From: Coptis chinensis
Taxonomy: Eukaryota; Streptophyta; Magnoliopsida; Ranunculales; Ranunculaceae
DNA: 64,000 nucleotides
Direction: 5' to 3'
Assembly: GCA_015680905.1 (NCBI GenBank)
Contig: CM027377.1
Location: 62,579,501 to 62,643,500, forward strand
The notes below the pieces were generated by a model. That model did no database searches. It had not been told where the DNA came from and saw only the letters and a list, made by a program, of their open reading frames with translations. Position 1 is the first letter of the stretch, and each line of letters starts with the position of its first letter. The position numbers and the translations under genes were made by a program. Below are positions 1-24,301 of the stretch, in pieces.

Positions 1-285
1 TCTTACTTAAAGAGATATGAGTGGGTTTTTCGAAAAACTTTCTTTCATTTATAGAATACGTAGTTTTGTGTATTGGGTCTTATCAAGAGTCGACATACAA
101 CAAAGGAATTTCCTTTGCAGTCAACAGAGCTTTATCTATTGTGTCGAACAATGGTTGGGGTATTGAATAAGATGGACATACAACACATTTCAAGTGAGGA
201 TGAATATGTTCTGTTTTCATTTTTGGTTTTGTCCTTTTTTATCCCAATTGAAACTGGGTAGGGGTAGAGCCACTCCACTCCAAAA

Positions 286-399
286 TGGTACCTACATTAG
301 TTGAGAGCTGATTTTTTGTGGGGATGATCTCCATTGTTGGAGGTGGGTAGATCATCTCTACAAAAAAAAATCAGCCCTTCATACTTGTTCTAGGTACGC
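286..399. repeat. Imperfect inverted repeat / hairpin, MITE-like
   Basis: The arm at 307-330 (gctgattttttgtgg...) is nearly the reverse complement of 349-375 (agatcatctctac...aatcagc). Weaker pairing extends outwards to the gtacct motifs at about 286 and 399. The transcript of either strand would fold into a long hairpin with a loop of about 18 bases. It is probably a small non-autonomous DNA transposon in the BSK intron; no clear target duplication was found. Confidence 0.5.
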
Positions 400-568
400 T
401 TTACAAGTTGATGTGGGTAAACAACTTTACATACAGTAATACTGTATGATACTGATTTTGGTCGAGCAAATATATCTGTTTTCTAATTTTCTTTGACTTA
501 TGAATGATTTGTTTGTGCAATGGAATCTGTTATTGGACTTGTAATTTTTTCATGCCTTGGAAAAAAAA

Positions 569-640
569 GGGCCCAACCGGATTCGAACCGGTGACCTCTT
601 GATCTGCAGTCAAATGCTCTACCAACTGAGCTATGGACCC
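569..640 (-). tRNA. tRNA-Cys (anticodon GCA)
   Basis: Read on the minus strand, the 72-base sequence folds as a full cloverleaf. The acceptor arm GGGTCCA pairs with TGGGCCC with one T:G wobble. The D arm begins TAGCTCAGTTGG (box A), the anticodon loop is CTGCAGA with anticodon GCA, and the T arm contains GGTTCGAATCC, a perfect box B. No CCA is encoded and there is no intron, as expected for a nuclear tRNA gene. It lies antisense inside the BSK intron upstream of the exon at 1531. A run of A (T on the coding strand) directly follows its 3' end, as a Pol III terminator should. Confidence 0.95.
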
Positions 641-1043
641 ACTTGCCAGAAATTGGTAATTAATTTTCTGGGAGTACTGTATGCGTCTTGTCTAGTAAAT
701 TATGTTCATATTGAAAAATGAATGTCATCACTGTAGAAAAACCAAATAGTGGTCTACATGAAGAGTTTTTAGTGGGCATTTCTAAAGACTCTTCACTTAA
801 TAGATTGCACCATCATGTGTGAATTGGTCTGATCAAGAGTCAAGACAGCAATTTAGATTTCCTTGGAAATCAACATGGCTTTACCAATTGGGCGGAGTGT
901 GGATGTAATTGTTTTGCAATTTTGCAATTTCCTGTTTCCCAATTCTCAATTGGAAAAACAAGTTTTCAAAATATGATATGGTTTTTCTTTAGTCGAATGT
1001 ATCTTTCATTGAACATGTTTTTTTCTCTCACCGCTAAAAAAAA

Positions 1044-1115
1044 GGGCCCAACCAGATTCAAACCGGTGACCTCTTGATCTGCAGTCAAATGCTCTACCAA
1101 CTGAGCTATGGACCC
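1044..1115 (-). pseudogene. Second tRNA-Cys(GCA) copy with damaged T arm
   Basis: This is identical to the copy at 569-640 except for two bases in the T arm: box B reads GGTTTGAATCT instead of GGTTCGAATCC. The first change replaces the invariant C56, which pairs with G19 at the elbow and is central to the internal Pol III promoter. The second turns a T-stem G:C into G:T. The acceptor, D and anticodon arms are intact. It is probably a pseudogene or poorly transcribed, but a weak functional gene cannot be excluded. Confidence 0.75.
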
Positions 1116-1530
1116 ATTTGCTGAACAACAGTTGATAGGAGTGTAAAGTAAATTACAGTTGTATTGATGATTGTCTAGTTCGTCCTGAATAGAACAAATT
1201 GTCTTTTTTTTTCTTAAAAAAAATGTCTGATCGATTTGAATCACACTTTTTGTTCTTGTGCTTCATTTATGGAGCTATTGTAGACAACCTTTGCTTGCTG
1301 CTTTGGAGTACCCTAAATGTAATCGAACATTACCCTAGTTTCTTTATAGTGATATTGTTATTATGAATATATATATACATTCGTATATATATTTTTTGGA
1401 TTTGTAGAATATGTATATTCATGGAAGGTTTTATGTCTGTAAATTGCTGATGTTTCCTCAATTACAGGTATCAATTTTATGAGTATATTATTTTTGATTG
1501 ATTTTATTTTCTTTCCCACACCCCTTTTAG

Positions 1531-14136
<12,606 letters not shown>

Positions 14137-14697
14137 AGTTCAGGTGTCACAGTCTAAAAGTAATCCTCATGTTGTACTGTCACTTTGGTGTTGATACGCT
14201 AGGTACTAAGGCGTGTAGAGAAGAAGAAAAAATACGTTACTGAACTCGAGAGCTAGTAATTGGGGAAGCTTAGGAGGTAAGAATTGTTTTAGTGGATGCG
14301 TCCAGTGCCTTTTAACAGCGGACTTGGAAGAGGGAAAGGAATTGTACAGTCATCTCAAGGAATAAGTTGACGAAATTGATGATCACATTGACTGCTTTGA
14401 AGCGCTCTCTGTCGTCTTCTGTTCGTCTCAAATAGTATTCGTGATCTCCAAGAAAACAAACACATTCAATTGTTTCATTTCAGACTTCGTATATCCTGGG
14501 GTCGAATTCATACAATTGTTCTTAGTTAAGTAAAAACAAGAAACAAGAGTGGTAATGTGATGGAGACCCTTCCCCCTCAGTAACAATGGATTAATTTGTA
14601 CCAGATGTTTAAAGGGCAGATTCAGAATTAAGAAACTAGAATTGTTTGATATTACCTCTGTTCTCAAAAAATATTGTTGAAACCAAATTTTCCCGTG
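14137..14697 (+). other. BSK 3' UTR and downstream sequence
   Basis: Non-coding sequence after the BSK stop. No transposon or gene was recognised, and no clear polyadenylation signal can be singled out. Confidence 0.6.
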
Positions 14698-16113
14698 AAC
14701 TAGTATTACCTCCCACTAGATGGGAAGTTATGGGAAGTTAGGGTCTCTCTCTAAATACACACAAAAAAAACATGGTAAACTCTAGGGGTGGGAATTCGGC
14801 CCTAACGACCCTAACCCGGCCCTGACCGACCCGACCCTAAGCCCTATAAAGCCCTCACAACTAAAGCCCTCACAGAGTTTAGGGCCGGGCCGGCCCTACC
14901 CCTAATGCATTCTAGTATGTGGCTAGGGCTAAGATTCTAAAACATAGGGCCCGACCCTAACCAAAGCCCTAACCGGCCTTGTTTCATACTTTCACTATAA
15001 ATACACATACCATAATCATTCAACTCTTTGTTAAATATTTTAATTAAAATAATATTGTCTTCTGTAATTTATCACTTACACCCAAGCAGTATTTCCAATA
15101 ACTTGTTTTATATAACAAAAACTTGTCAACTTACTTAGCGGTACCTAAGAACAACGAGCACTAAATTTAATAAAAATAAGACTTTATTCCTTTGATCATC
15201 AAGTCAAAGTCCATAACTTATTATTCTCAATTTCTTTTCTCATTTATTTCTTATAAATTATATTTTTATTCACATCCAAGCCAAGTCTAAAACTAAAGAT
15301 TTCCTTCCACACCATTAAAAGAAAATAGAAGCAGACATTTGTAACATGTAAAACCAAAACAACCTTTGTCGGAAAAATGACATTTGTAATCTCAAACCTT
15401 TCTCCATCACTGTTCAAAAGCCAATATTTTCATTTCCATATACAAAGCTTGAATCACTTTTAAATTAGAAGAAAGGTAATATTATATTTGTTTGAATCTA
15501 TTATAGAAATAATTTATGATATTACAAATAGTTTAACAACTTCCATGACCCTTTAACCAAAACTATTATGTTTCTTCTTTATATATATATTACTTCTTCC
15601 TTTAAAATGATAATATAATTATTTGTCTATGTATTTCAATGTTAAATGTAATTTTAGTGAGGTTTGAGTCTGAGGAAGAACAAATTCAACTCCGATGTCT
15701 TTTCATTCATTAGATTGTGGATGTGCATTTTAAATTTTAGACTTATACGAGGATTATTACTAGATTGGTTGGACTTTGAGTTTGTAGATTATCAGACATT
15801 TTGTAATATAAATGAGTTTTAAAACCGATGTAGTAAAAAAAAAATATATAGGCCCCTAAAGCCCTAATTCTAAAGCCTTTAAAGAGGGCTAGGGTCAGGG
15901 TCAGGGCTTGAGGTTTCGACTTGTGACCCGGCCCGACCCGGCCCTATGCTGACTTTAAAGCCGGGCCGACCCGACCCTAATATCTTAAGGGCTTTAAATG
16001 TTTAGGGCCGGGCTAGCCCAACCCGGCCCATTGCCCACCCCTAGTAAACTCTAATTGACTGGTGGGAGAGAAACTCTAATTGACTCATCTAGTGGGTGGG
16101 GGTAATACTCGTT
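14698..16113. mobile_element. TIR element (CTAGTATTACC family), interrupted by another element
   Basis: The left end aactagtattacctcccactagatg is the imperfect inverted complement of the right end catctagtgggtgggggtaatactcgtt. The same ends occur in the compact element at 33927-34326 in KAO intron 1, so this is the same family. Without the inserted 1.26 kb element and its duplication it would be about 150 bp. A target duplication was not identified. Confidence 0.7.
14783..16043. mobile_element. Non-autonomous hAT-like element, 1261 bp (TAGGGGTGGG ends)
   Basis: The termini taggggtgggaattcggcc and ggcccattgcccacccct(a) are inverted repeats with perfect 8-bp target duplications gtaaactc (14775-14782 and 16044-16051). 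Several hundred bases at each end are packed with ggccctaaccc / gggccgggc motifs in opposite orientation; the middle is AT-rich and non-coding. It is nested within the 14698-16113 TIR element. The 8-bp duplication and CAGGGGTGG-like ends are typical of plant hAT derivatives. Confidence 0.9.
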
Positions 16114-16445
16114 AACCTTAAAATTAACCTTAAAATCAACCCCTAAAAATGTTTGCCTTAGATTCGTGTTCAACGTGACACATAGCATTTGCTGTCCTAG
16201 CTACATTGGAGCTCCGCGAATTTAGGGGCATGTCTAAATAGCTATGCCTTATCTGCAGACAGGCAACGAATCATTTTGAAACTACTGGGGTTACGGACAA
16301 ATATTTGGATGCATTTATCATTTATAAGCTTTATAGATAAGACCGGGCAATAAAATCCCAATCAGCAATTCCGTGTACAAATACGAGCACAACTAGTATT
16401 TCTCCACAAATCAAATTCGGACAAGAGTGGTCAATAAACTTCCGA

Positions 16446-16454
16446 CTATATATA
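16446..16454 (+). promoter_or_regulatory. Likely TATA box of the small gene
   Basis: ctatatatatg lies about 125 bp before the chosen ATG at 16573, leaving a 5' UTR of roughly 90 bp. Confidence 0.5.
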
Positions 16455-16572
16455 TGTATTATTAAGGTACGATCGTTCACCCCTTCATCTTATTAATTTC
16501 TTGTTAATTGAACCTGATATTATTAGTAGAAAGGGAATTGTTACAGGAGAAAAGGGTAATAAAAATAATTAT

Positions 16573-16824
16573 ATGGATACCGGGTCACCTGAAAAGAAGG
16601 TCGTATCACAGCAGGAGCAGACACGGGAGTCGCTAATTGCTATATCAAATCCAGATACGTTTCTTGCTTCGAAACAATTAGTTGATTACTTAAACAGTAG
16701 TAGTACTACTACTACTGGAAGAAGTCTGGTTAATGTGAAAGATGATGAAGCTGAGAAGTGTAGGTCTGAGCTGATCTCAATATCTTACACACAGTCGCCG
16801 GATGCTAAACCTTTACCTAATTGA
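16573..16824 (+). CDS. Small plant protein of 83 residues, function unknown
   Basis: An intronless open frame encoding MDTGSPEKKVVSQQEQ... and ending SYTQSPDAKPLPN. The first ATG after the TATA-like box was chosen; the frame is open upstream to at least 16501 but has no earlier ATG in that stretch. The protein is hydrophilic, with no signal peptide or membrane segment. A Ser/Thr-rich stretch is encoded by an agt/act microsatellite (16692-16715). Two related phrases, ESLIAIS near residue 20 and ELISISYTQSPD near the C terminus, resemble a family of short uncharacterised plant proteins as I remember them, which is why I think it is real; no function is known to me. It is followed by an AT-rich region suitable for a 3' UTR. 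Confidence 0.6.
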   Translation: MDTGSPEKKVVSQQEQTRESLIAISNPDTFLASKQLVDYLNSSSTTTTGRSLVNVKDDEAEKCRSELISISYTQSPDAKPLPN

Positions 16825-19332
16825 GGCCCGAACCGCGCCCAGTCATGGAAATAACTTTGTGTACTGGATTGTTATGTTATGTTATGTTGTGGTTTAATTA
16901 AACATATTCATATGGTTTCCTCTTTCTAATGTAAACATAAACAATGAATGACATTTCTGTTGGTGTATGATGGTCTTGCTCTTTTATTTTATTTTTATGC
17001 TAGTAATCCTTGCTTTTCTAGGTGTTTCAGATGTAGGATAGATTCTTTTACGAATATGCTCAAATTTATAGTTGATTAATTATGTGGTCACTGGTAAATG
17101 CTCTTGTTTGTTGCACGTCGTCTTTAGTACTGTCTAGGTTTGAGAGGGGATGGAAGTATTCAAGTGCTATTTTCTAGAATCCTGTGTAGTCATGGTTCAT
17201 GTAAGTTACGACCATCTTCTTTGTCGCAGTATGTGTCTGTCTTTGTTTTTAAATGATACAAAAACGCTGCCAGATGGTCTGTTGGCCTGACAAGCTAAGC
17301 CGTTTACCATAAATAGTGGTGTTGAGCTTAATTGCAACTGGGATGGGTATCTCGGCACTGTATGCTTCTGGATATGAACTACTTCTGCATGTAGTAATAG
17401 TCTAGTTGATTGAGTTTTGGGGAGCACTTCATTTTTTCGGTTGATACAGGTTGTAGATTGTGTACATATAATTAAGTAGGACTTAAATTTATGGTCATCG
17501 TATATATATAATAGTTTGGAACGTGGTGTTGAAGACAATGGCAGGACTTGTAGCCATCGTCATCCAACCAGTCGGTCTTTGGTTAGGGGATAAGCTTAGG
17601 ATCCTCAAATGGTAGGGATCATCTCGGTGTATGGGATGATGTGTTTACAGCAGTGTCCTCCAGTCCATCCTCAACAATTCCTTTTGTTGTATGAAGTCTG
17701 ATAGGAACCTTTTCCAAATTCAGTAACACCTTCTGTTTACTTCCTGTCCTCAATGACAAATTGCACAATTTTTAGTGTCATTAAGAACTTTTATACATAC
17801 TGCGTCGGATCAGTATGAACAAATATTCTGACGGAACATGAGGATACAGTCGAACAATACGTTATACATAGGTTACTGTCTGGTGAATCACAGAACAGTC
17901 ATAGCATGTGTACTTTCATCTCCTAGTGTTCCTCTTTTGGGGAGAAGCAGGGACTTGCCAATATAGTTTAGTTCAGTGCTCTGACAGTTATTTACTATTT
18001 CGTGTTATTTCACTATCTCGCGTCTGGGCTACTTATTTGGATTTCCACTATTTTTGTTGTCGAGTTTCACTTTAGAAAGAACTCTGAAGAACCTGTTGTG
18101 GTCTGAACTCTGAAGATCTTGTTGTGGCTCTATGATTGTTCAAGTTCCCTTCTCATTTCTGATATTTGTTGGGTGCCCAGTTCTCTCAGCTTCGTCATAT
18201 AACAAGTGTGGTTCTAATCCAACCATTGTATTACTGTATAACAAATTTCTATTTAATATTAATTCTTGCTGTTAAAATGCATCTTTCTTTTTAGAGTGTC
18301 TTTATTTTTCCAGTTCAAAATTGCAGGAAACCAGTGGTTGTATGGAGGACAAATGGACAATGAGTGGAGTACTGGAGTTTGATGGTACTGCCAAGGATGA
18401 AGGTGCACCAAATACTGTGGGATCGAGCTACATTTTGGAACACTCGAAATCTTTATTAGTTCCCAATTCAATATTATCCATGTATAATCCGGCATCCATT
18501 GAATTATGAATTAGCCACTACTGGTATGCGTATGCCTTGATGGTATCTTGGAAGTTGAGGTAATCTGTTTAAGCACTAATACCAGCAAGATCTCGCCTAT
18601 ATTTAGTTCGATTTTATATGTGCAATAATTTTCCTCCCTTATATTTTTGACTCATTTACGTCCAACTTAAATTTCTTTCAACTCTCCCTGAAGAGATCCT
18701 GTTAGTAGGGTAGAAAATAATCACTTTATTGATTAAAATGCTGTCAGACAAAATCACGTTAATTTTTATATGTAGCCGTTTAAGTATATTTGAGAAACCG
18801 ATATCCCAATGCATTAGGCATGGTCCAGAACTGCATTTACAAGATCCGTCAAGAGTTAAAGACTCTTATATCCAGTTCTCTTTCTTTGCCATGATACGCT
18901 GGGCTCCGTTGAATTTCATTGCCATCCTTTTAGCCATTTTAGGAACCTTGCACATTTGCTCTACAGCAGTGTGGAAGAGAACGGGAGTGGGATATAAAAG
19001 CATTTTGGAGGTGTCCTCCCCTTAAAATTAGAATCTCTTTCGCATTTGTCAATACTACGTTCTGAACACTGAACACCAGTGTCTTGACAGGGTCACCATT
19101 GTACATCATCTCGAGATGAAGGTGTGTGAAGGGTCCAATACGTGGGTATAAATTAAATTAATCCATTAGAATCAGTTAAGTAAAAACATCCAGTGAAGCT
19201 TAAAAACCCAAATTTCAAGTTTTCAACAGATGAGATAGGTATGCCGAAGCTACTGGAGTAGCTGTCCGGAGCTACTGGAGTAGTTGTCGTTGCATAGGGA
19301 TTGGCTAATAAGATGACCCAAAACAGAACCAT
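16825..19332. other. Intergenic region, no gene established
   Basis: 3' UTR of the small gene, then about 2.4 kb without a recognised gene. A possible exon-like open stretch at 18321-18509 (acceptor-like attgcag just before it) encodes a hydrophilic peptide with no recognised family. A 98-codon frame at 18729-19025 has one hydrophobic stretch but also no support. A short tandem repeat of gagctactggagtag(c/t)tgtc lies near 19250-19290. Confidence 0.5.
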
Positions 19333-19341
19333 AACAAATAG
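19333..19341. repeat. Left 9-bp target duplication of the MULE
   Basis: taacaaata, matching taataaata at 30555-30563 at 8 of 9 positions. Confidence 0.85.
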
Positions 19342-20375
19342 GGTAATTGTATGATTTGGCCATGATAAAAGCACATTGTGCTCCAACCAGCCATGCCTTT
19401 TAATTTTAACTTTTTCAACGGGTTTTGACCATTTTGCCCTTCTTTACAACACTCTCATTCCTCCTGCAACACTTTCTCTCCTCTGCAACACACTCTCTCT
19501 CTTATTGTATTTCTGATGTTGACATGCACAATAATATTTATCTGTTAGATTCTCTTAGCGATACGTACTAGCGATTAATGACAGTTGGATTTCAACCTAG
19601 CAAAAATGAAAACGAACTTTAGCTATTGTGGGAATCAAGAACCAGCAAGTTATGGATCTACTATCAGCAATTTTTTCGTTGTTTTTATAGTTCAAAGACA
19701 AAACAATATTTATCTCGTTTATTGTGCCAACTTCAAAAAGTTTTTACAAAGCTACACTTTTTTCTCTGAGTTCTTTTTTTTGTTCCTCTACTGTCTTCTC
19801 CTTTTCGATTTTTCTAAGAATTTTGATAGATGAAAACAACTCAAACTTTGATAATGGTCAGTTTTGATGTTTGTTTAGTTGTTTTTAGTGTTGGTTAGTT
19901 TCTACGTAGGTTTATGTTTCGGTTTGCTTCTTTGTGGTTTTACGTAGAAGTGTGAGTATTTTTTTATAAGGTTTTCATAGTTGTTTACCATTTCCATGTT
20001 GATTTTGTTCTTATAGTTATGGTATTTATACAATGTCATAAATGTAGAACAATAAATAAAAGAATTTTATTGTCGTTTTATTAAAAGCTCATACTTTTTA
20101 TTGTGCTAACTTAGTATTTTTGCAGGTTCATTCGATATGCTTATTTATTATGATGGCGAGATGAAATCTGACAATCATGATGTGATGAAGTATCTAGGGG
20201 GTGAGGTGAAATTGAGAGTGTTTGATGTAGATACTCCTTTTGAAGGATTTATGTGTCTTGTTGAAGCTGTGTCATCGCATATGAGATTTGGTTTTTCTGT
20301 TAGGTATTTGATGAACAAGTCCTTTTGTAGAATCGATGAAGAAACTGACTACTTGAACATGATTAAGAAGCAGAA
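19342..20375 (+). repeat. Left inverted arm of the MULE
   Basis: It aligns, with gaps, to the reverse complement of 29640-30554. Similarity runs from the very end (gggtaattg) through a CT-rich stretch (ctctctc), the cgatacgtact block near 19560 and the ttccatgttgattttgttcttat block near 20000, into coding sequence (LGGEVKLRVFD, MNKSFCR). The arm therefore includes the putative promoter and the first transposase coding exon. Confidence 0.85.
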
Positions 20376-23300
20376 GAAGACTCCAATGAAATCAATGAAA
20401 GTTTGGGTTATCAATGAAGCAATCGTCATCACACCATGTGGTATGGGAGCATGACAAGTTAGAAGATCAAGTCTTGGACAACTTACTGTGAAGAACAAAA
20501 AAGTTCGTACTGAGCTGTTTATAGTAGATAATGTTACTCCTGGAAAAGGTGGTGGACAACCTAGAGTGCAGAATAAACCGATTGGTAGTGAACTATTTAA
20601 ACAAAAAATGGTTAGAAGTGCAAGTCTTGGATCAAGTTATGGAATTCCTAGTATAAAGAAGAAATAAATTTGTAGTGAGCCGTTTAAACCTTTTCTATTA
20701 AAGAGTGTATGTCATGGATCAAGTGGTGGAGAACATTGTATGAAGAAAAAACTCAATGAAGAAATTCCAATAACTGATTCTCTAAGAAAACAATCTTTTT
20801 TGAAAGAAAAAGTACTAGCTCGACAGAAATATTCTTTCAATCAATTTAAACTTGTGGACGAACTAATAGGTAAATTACTAATTTTATTTTAGTTATTCTT
20901 GGTTCTAGTAAATGGTTTGGTTACTGACAGTTATAAATATTGTGTTCCTTAGACTGTGACTCGTCAATTGTAAGATATAGAAAATGAAAATGTCGTTGAA
21001 AATGTCCTACACAGTTTGGAGATGTTCGAAAAGGTCATGGCAGGTGAGAGATGACGAACATGTAGTACACTTGTAAATATGTTAGTTATTAATATATTCC
21101 TGTTAAATTATTCACATTTAGTAACTATTTTAGATTTGTTTCCAAAGGGAAACTCAAGTGCAGTTGGTAGTTGCAAATCAAAAGACGAAAGGATACCTAT
21201 TGTAATTGTCATTGGAGGTAAGCAGTATAAACATTATAGGGGATAATTATAGTTTGAGTTGTTGATAGTCCGCGCACTAATGGTTGACCTATTGTAGTGC
21301 AGAGGATGATCCCACTGGTGTTGAAGATGCTGATAAACCAGACTATAAAGAGTTTGATTTGCAAAATCCATATGGAGATACAGTTGACATTCCTGAAGAA
21401 TACATAATTGCCAATCCTCGAAGTAATGAGGAAGTTGAATTTCAAAATGAAGATGAAGTTCAAATACTAAATGATTTACCTGATACAGCTGACATTCCTC
21501 AAGAAAACATAATCGGCAATTCTCAAAGTAATGAGGATGTTGAATTTCAAAATGAATATGAAGATGATGTTGCGGGTGAAGTTGTAGTAGTTGAAGATGA
21601 TGATGATGATCAAGTTGAAAAATACGATTGTGATGATGGTGATATATAGTCGACTCTAAACCGAAGTTAAGAGTATTTGTGGGGGGACACACCTATAACA
21701 GTTGTGAATGATGGCGATGAGGAAGGTGAGATTGATTTCGAATTGGAGGGAATGGTTGATGCTAGGGTTTTTAGTGCTAAAGATCTGAATTTCGAAGACC
21801 TACGTCAAGGATATTATCCTTTGTGTGGTTCTCATAGTTTAAAAACCCATACTAACCAAAGTGAGGTTGTAAATCCTTGTAATGAGGGGTTGAAGTTTGT
21901 ACCCCCTAAAGTAGGTCAACACTACACCACTCGGGATGATCTTGTGAACGACATGAAATCTTATGCAATTGCACACATGTTTGATTTACGTCGTTGCAAT
22001 GCTACCTCCCAAAAGTTGGTAATGAAGTGTAAGGCAACTAACTGTCCATTTTATTTGTATGCAAAATCTACAACTGGGTCTGATATGTGGGTGGTTATAA
22101 CTTTTAGAGATGCACACACTTGTGCATAAGATAAGGCTGTTTCAAAAAATTCACAAGTAGACGCAAAGTGGGTTTCAGAAATTGTTATGTCCAAGCTTAA
22201 GGACAATGAAGAACTGACTGCGAAGAACTTGCAGTTGGAGGTGGAACAGGCACAACTAACTGATGTGACATATAAAGTTGCGTGGAGGGCCAGAGAAATT
22301 GCGTTAGAAAAGGTCAGAGTACTATTGTAATTGTCAGCAACTTTGAGGAGAACTAGTAGCAATATGTACAGTCTTAGTACAATTCTATTTTTAGGGTATA
22401 CTATGAAGAACACCTATTTGTACACCAAATTATTCTTTATAGTATGCTATGAAGAACATGTATCATCTTTTCAATGAACTTGTATATGTCATGCCGTGTA
22501 ACTGTTAGGAAAGCTAAATGACTTGTAACTGTCAACAACTAAATAAGTAACTGTTAGGCATATGTAATCTCATCTGGTGTATTTTGTTTCAATGTAGATA
22601 AGGGGCAGCTTTAGTCAATCATACGAGATGCTGCCAATTTATTTTAAAGAACTGAAGAAAATTGATCTAGATTGCCACACTGATATAATAACAACAAGTG
22701 AGCACAAATTTGAGCGTTTGTTTATGAGCTATGACGTAACTGTTTGTGCCTACAGAAGGTGCCTTCATCCGTTAATTATGATTGATGGAACTTTCATGAA
22801 GGGTAGATACAAGTATGTCATCCTAACTGCTCTTTCTGTTGATGGAGATAGTCATTGCTTTCCAATTGCAGTTGGTGTAGTCCCAAAAGAAAACAATGAA
22901 CATTGGGATTGGTTTCTTCAGAAACTCAGAGATGTTGTAGTTGGTCCTACAGATAAGTTTGTTCTATTATCAGATAGGCATACAAGCATTCTCCAGGCAG
23001 TGCCAAAAAATCTTCCAAATGCGTACCATTGCTTTTGTGCACAACATATCTCTAACAATGTCAGCAAAGAAGACACCAAAGGTAGAGTTAAGACCGCAGC
23101 AGAAACTTATGATAAAGCTGACTTTGTGAGAATCATGTGTCGCATTTGGTGTAGTGATAGTAAAGGTCACAGAAAAATAATAAAGATTCCTAAGGAACAG
23201 TGGTCATTTGCCTATGCTGAAATGAGAAGGTATGGAATTTGTTATACAAATCATATCGAGAGTTGGAATAAGATGATTATGGCTGAGCGAGCTATGCCAA

Positions 23301-23927
23301 TTACATCTCTGCTAAATGGTATTTGAATGAATATTATGAGGCACTTTTATGACTATCGGGTTATGGCTTCGAAGATGAAGACAAAGCTAACGAAAATAGC
23401 TGAGGATGTAATCATTTGCTCTCGTTATATTAGTCGGCCGTTCACTACAATAAGGGCTAGTGAGTACAAATACTCGGTTACTAGCGTAGGGCACACGAAT
23501 ACAGTTGACCTACTAAATAAATGTTGTACATGTGGTTTTTTTCAACAAGTTGGTATTCCTTGCAGCCATGCAATGAAGGCCATTGACGATGGTCGGTTAT
23601 GACTTCTGCTTGCCGTGCTACTTAAAGGAAACGATGATGGATACCTATTAGGAGAATTGGACACCGTTGAAGGGCAAAGAACAGTGGCATTGGGGAAGTT
23701 ACAACATCATGGTTCGTCTTCCCATAGATGAGGTAATGCCTGACAGGCCCTAAAAGAAGAGGAAACGTTCTAAAGGGGAGGGTGTGCCAATGCAAAGGAG
23801 AAGGTGCATCTGTTGTGGTGCCCTTGGACACAACAGAAAAACCTGCCCTAATGCGACAGATGATGCCGCTTGGATTGACTTTTCAGCTGGGGTTCCGGCT
23901 GATTTTACCAACGAAAACTTTAATTGA
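20126..23927 (+). pseudogene. MURA-type Mutator transposase, decayed
   Basis: Catalyses cut-and-paste transposition in intact relatives. Blocks in order: an N-terminal module (20126-20454: YLGGEVKLRVFD); a basic linker; an acidic repeat region (21296-21646: VEFQNE twice); a MuDR DNA-binding-like domain (21900-22126: VGQHYTTRDDLVNDM, CKATNCPFYLYA, DAHTC); an in-phase GT-AG intron (22313-22597); the DDE core (22598-23600: IMIDGTF, LLSDRH, YHCFCAQH); a SWIM zinc finger (CTCGFFQQVGIPCSH); and a CCHC knuckle (CICCGALGHNRKTC) near 23800. Defects: in-frame stops at 20452, 21647, 22127 and 23324, a frameshift near 23596, and stops downstream of it. Several stops fit C-to-T change at CAA or CGA. The first two catalytic acids are visible; the third was not assigned with confidence. 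Confidence 0.9.
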
Positions 23928-24301
23928 ATTAACAATCAACACCATATAAAGGTAGTGTCAGTAACTACGCTTGTAATGTTATTTGGGTTTTCATTGGCCT
24001 TTTAATAACTATGTAGTTATTAGGAATCAATGTAATGGTATTTTGTTGTTTTCAATGACTATGTAAGTTGGGAATCAATGTAATGGTATTGGCCTTTCAA
24101 TAACTATGTAAGTTATTTTGTTGTAAAATTAACGCCACAATTGAAACACATAGGATTGTAACTTGAAAATGAGAGACGTTATCTAAACAAACCACTGACA
24201 TCAAAATATTATATTTATCAAAACGAAGCACTGCAAAATGAGACACATAAGTTCCAAAATAATAACAAATGTCTTAAAATGAGACATCATTTCGATATCC
24301 C
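23928..24301. other. Spacer between the convergent MULE genes, with tandem repeat
   Basis: A 374-bp AT-rich gap between the two 3' ends. At about 23990-24120 the motif aataactatgtaagt...ggaatcaatgtaatggtatt recurs two to three times in tandem. It probably serves both 3' UTRs. Confidence 0.6.

Larger units (their letters stand above)
80..1115. repeat. Decayed tandem duplication carrying tRNA-Cys
   Basis: Not only the tRNAs but also their flanks are related: atcaagagtc...caacagagctttatc (about 84-135) resembles atcaagagtc...caacatggctttacc (about 833-880), each followed at a distance by a tRNA-Cys copy. The spacing differs by about 280 bp. Part of that difference is the hairpin element at 286-399, which is present only in the left unit. 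Best read as an old segmental tandem duplication with later insertion. Confidence 0.5.

Noticed and set aside
966-1244. Minus-strand 92-codon frame
   Set aside because: Runs through the tRNA-Cys copy; not a protein gene.
17206-17538. Minus-strand frame of 110 codons between the small gene and the MULE
   Set aside because: No family resemblance, no promoter or splice context.
18321-18509. Possible exon of 62 codons after an acceptor-like attgcag
   Set aside because: No partner exons or recognisable family; mentioned under the intergenic region only.
21234-21692. Minus-strand His/Leu/Gln-rich frame of 152 codons
   Set aside because: Antisense of the acidic repeat region of the transposase; composition is explained by the GAA/GAT-rich sense codons.
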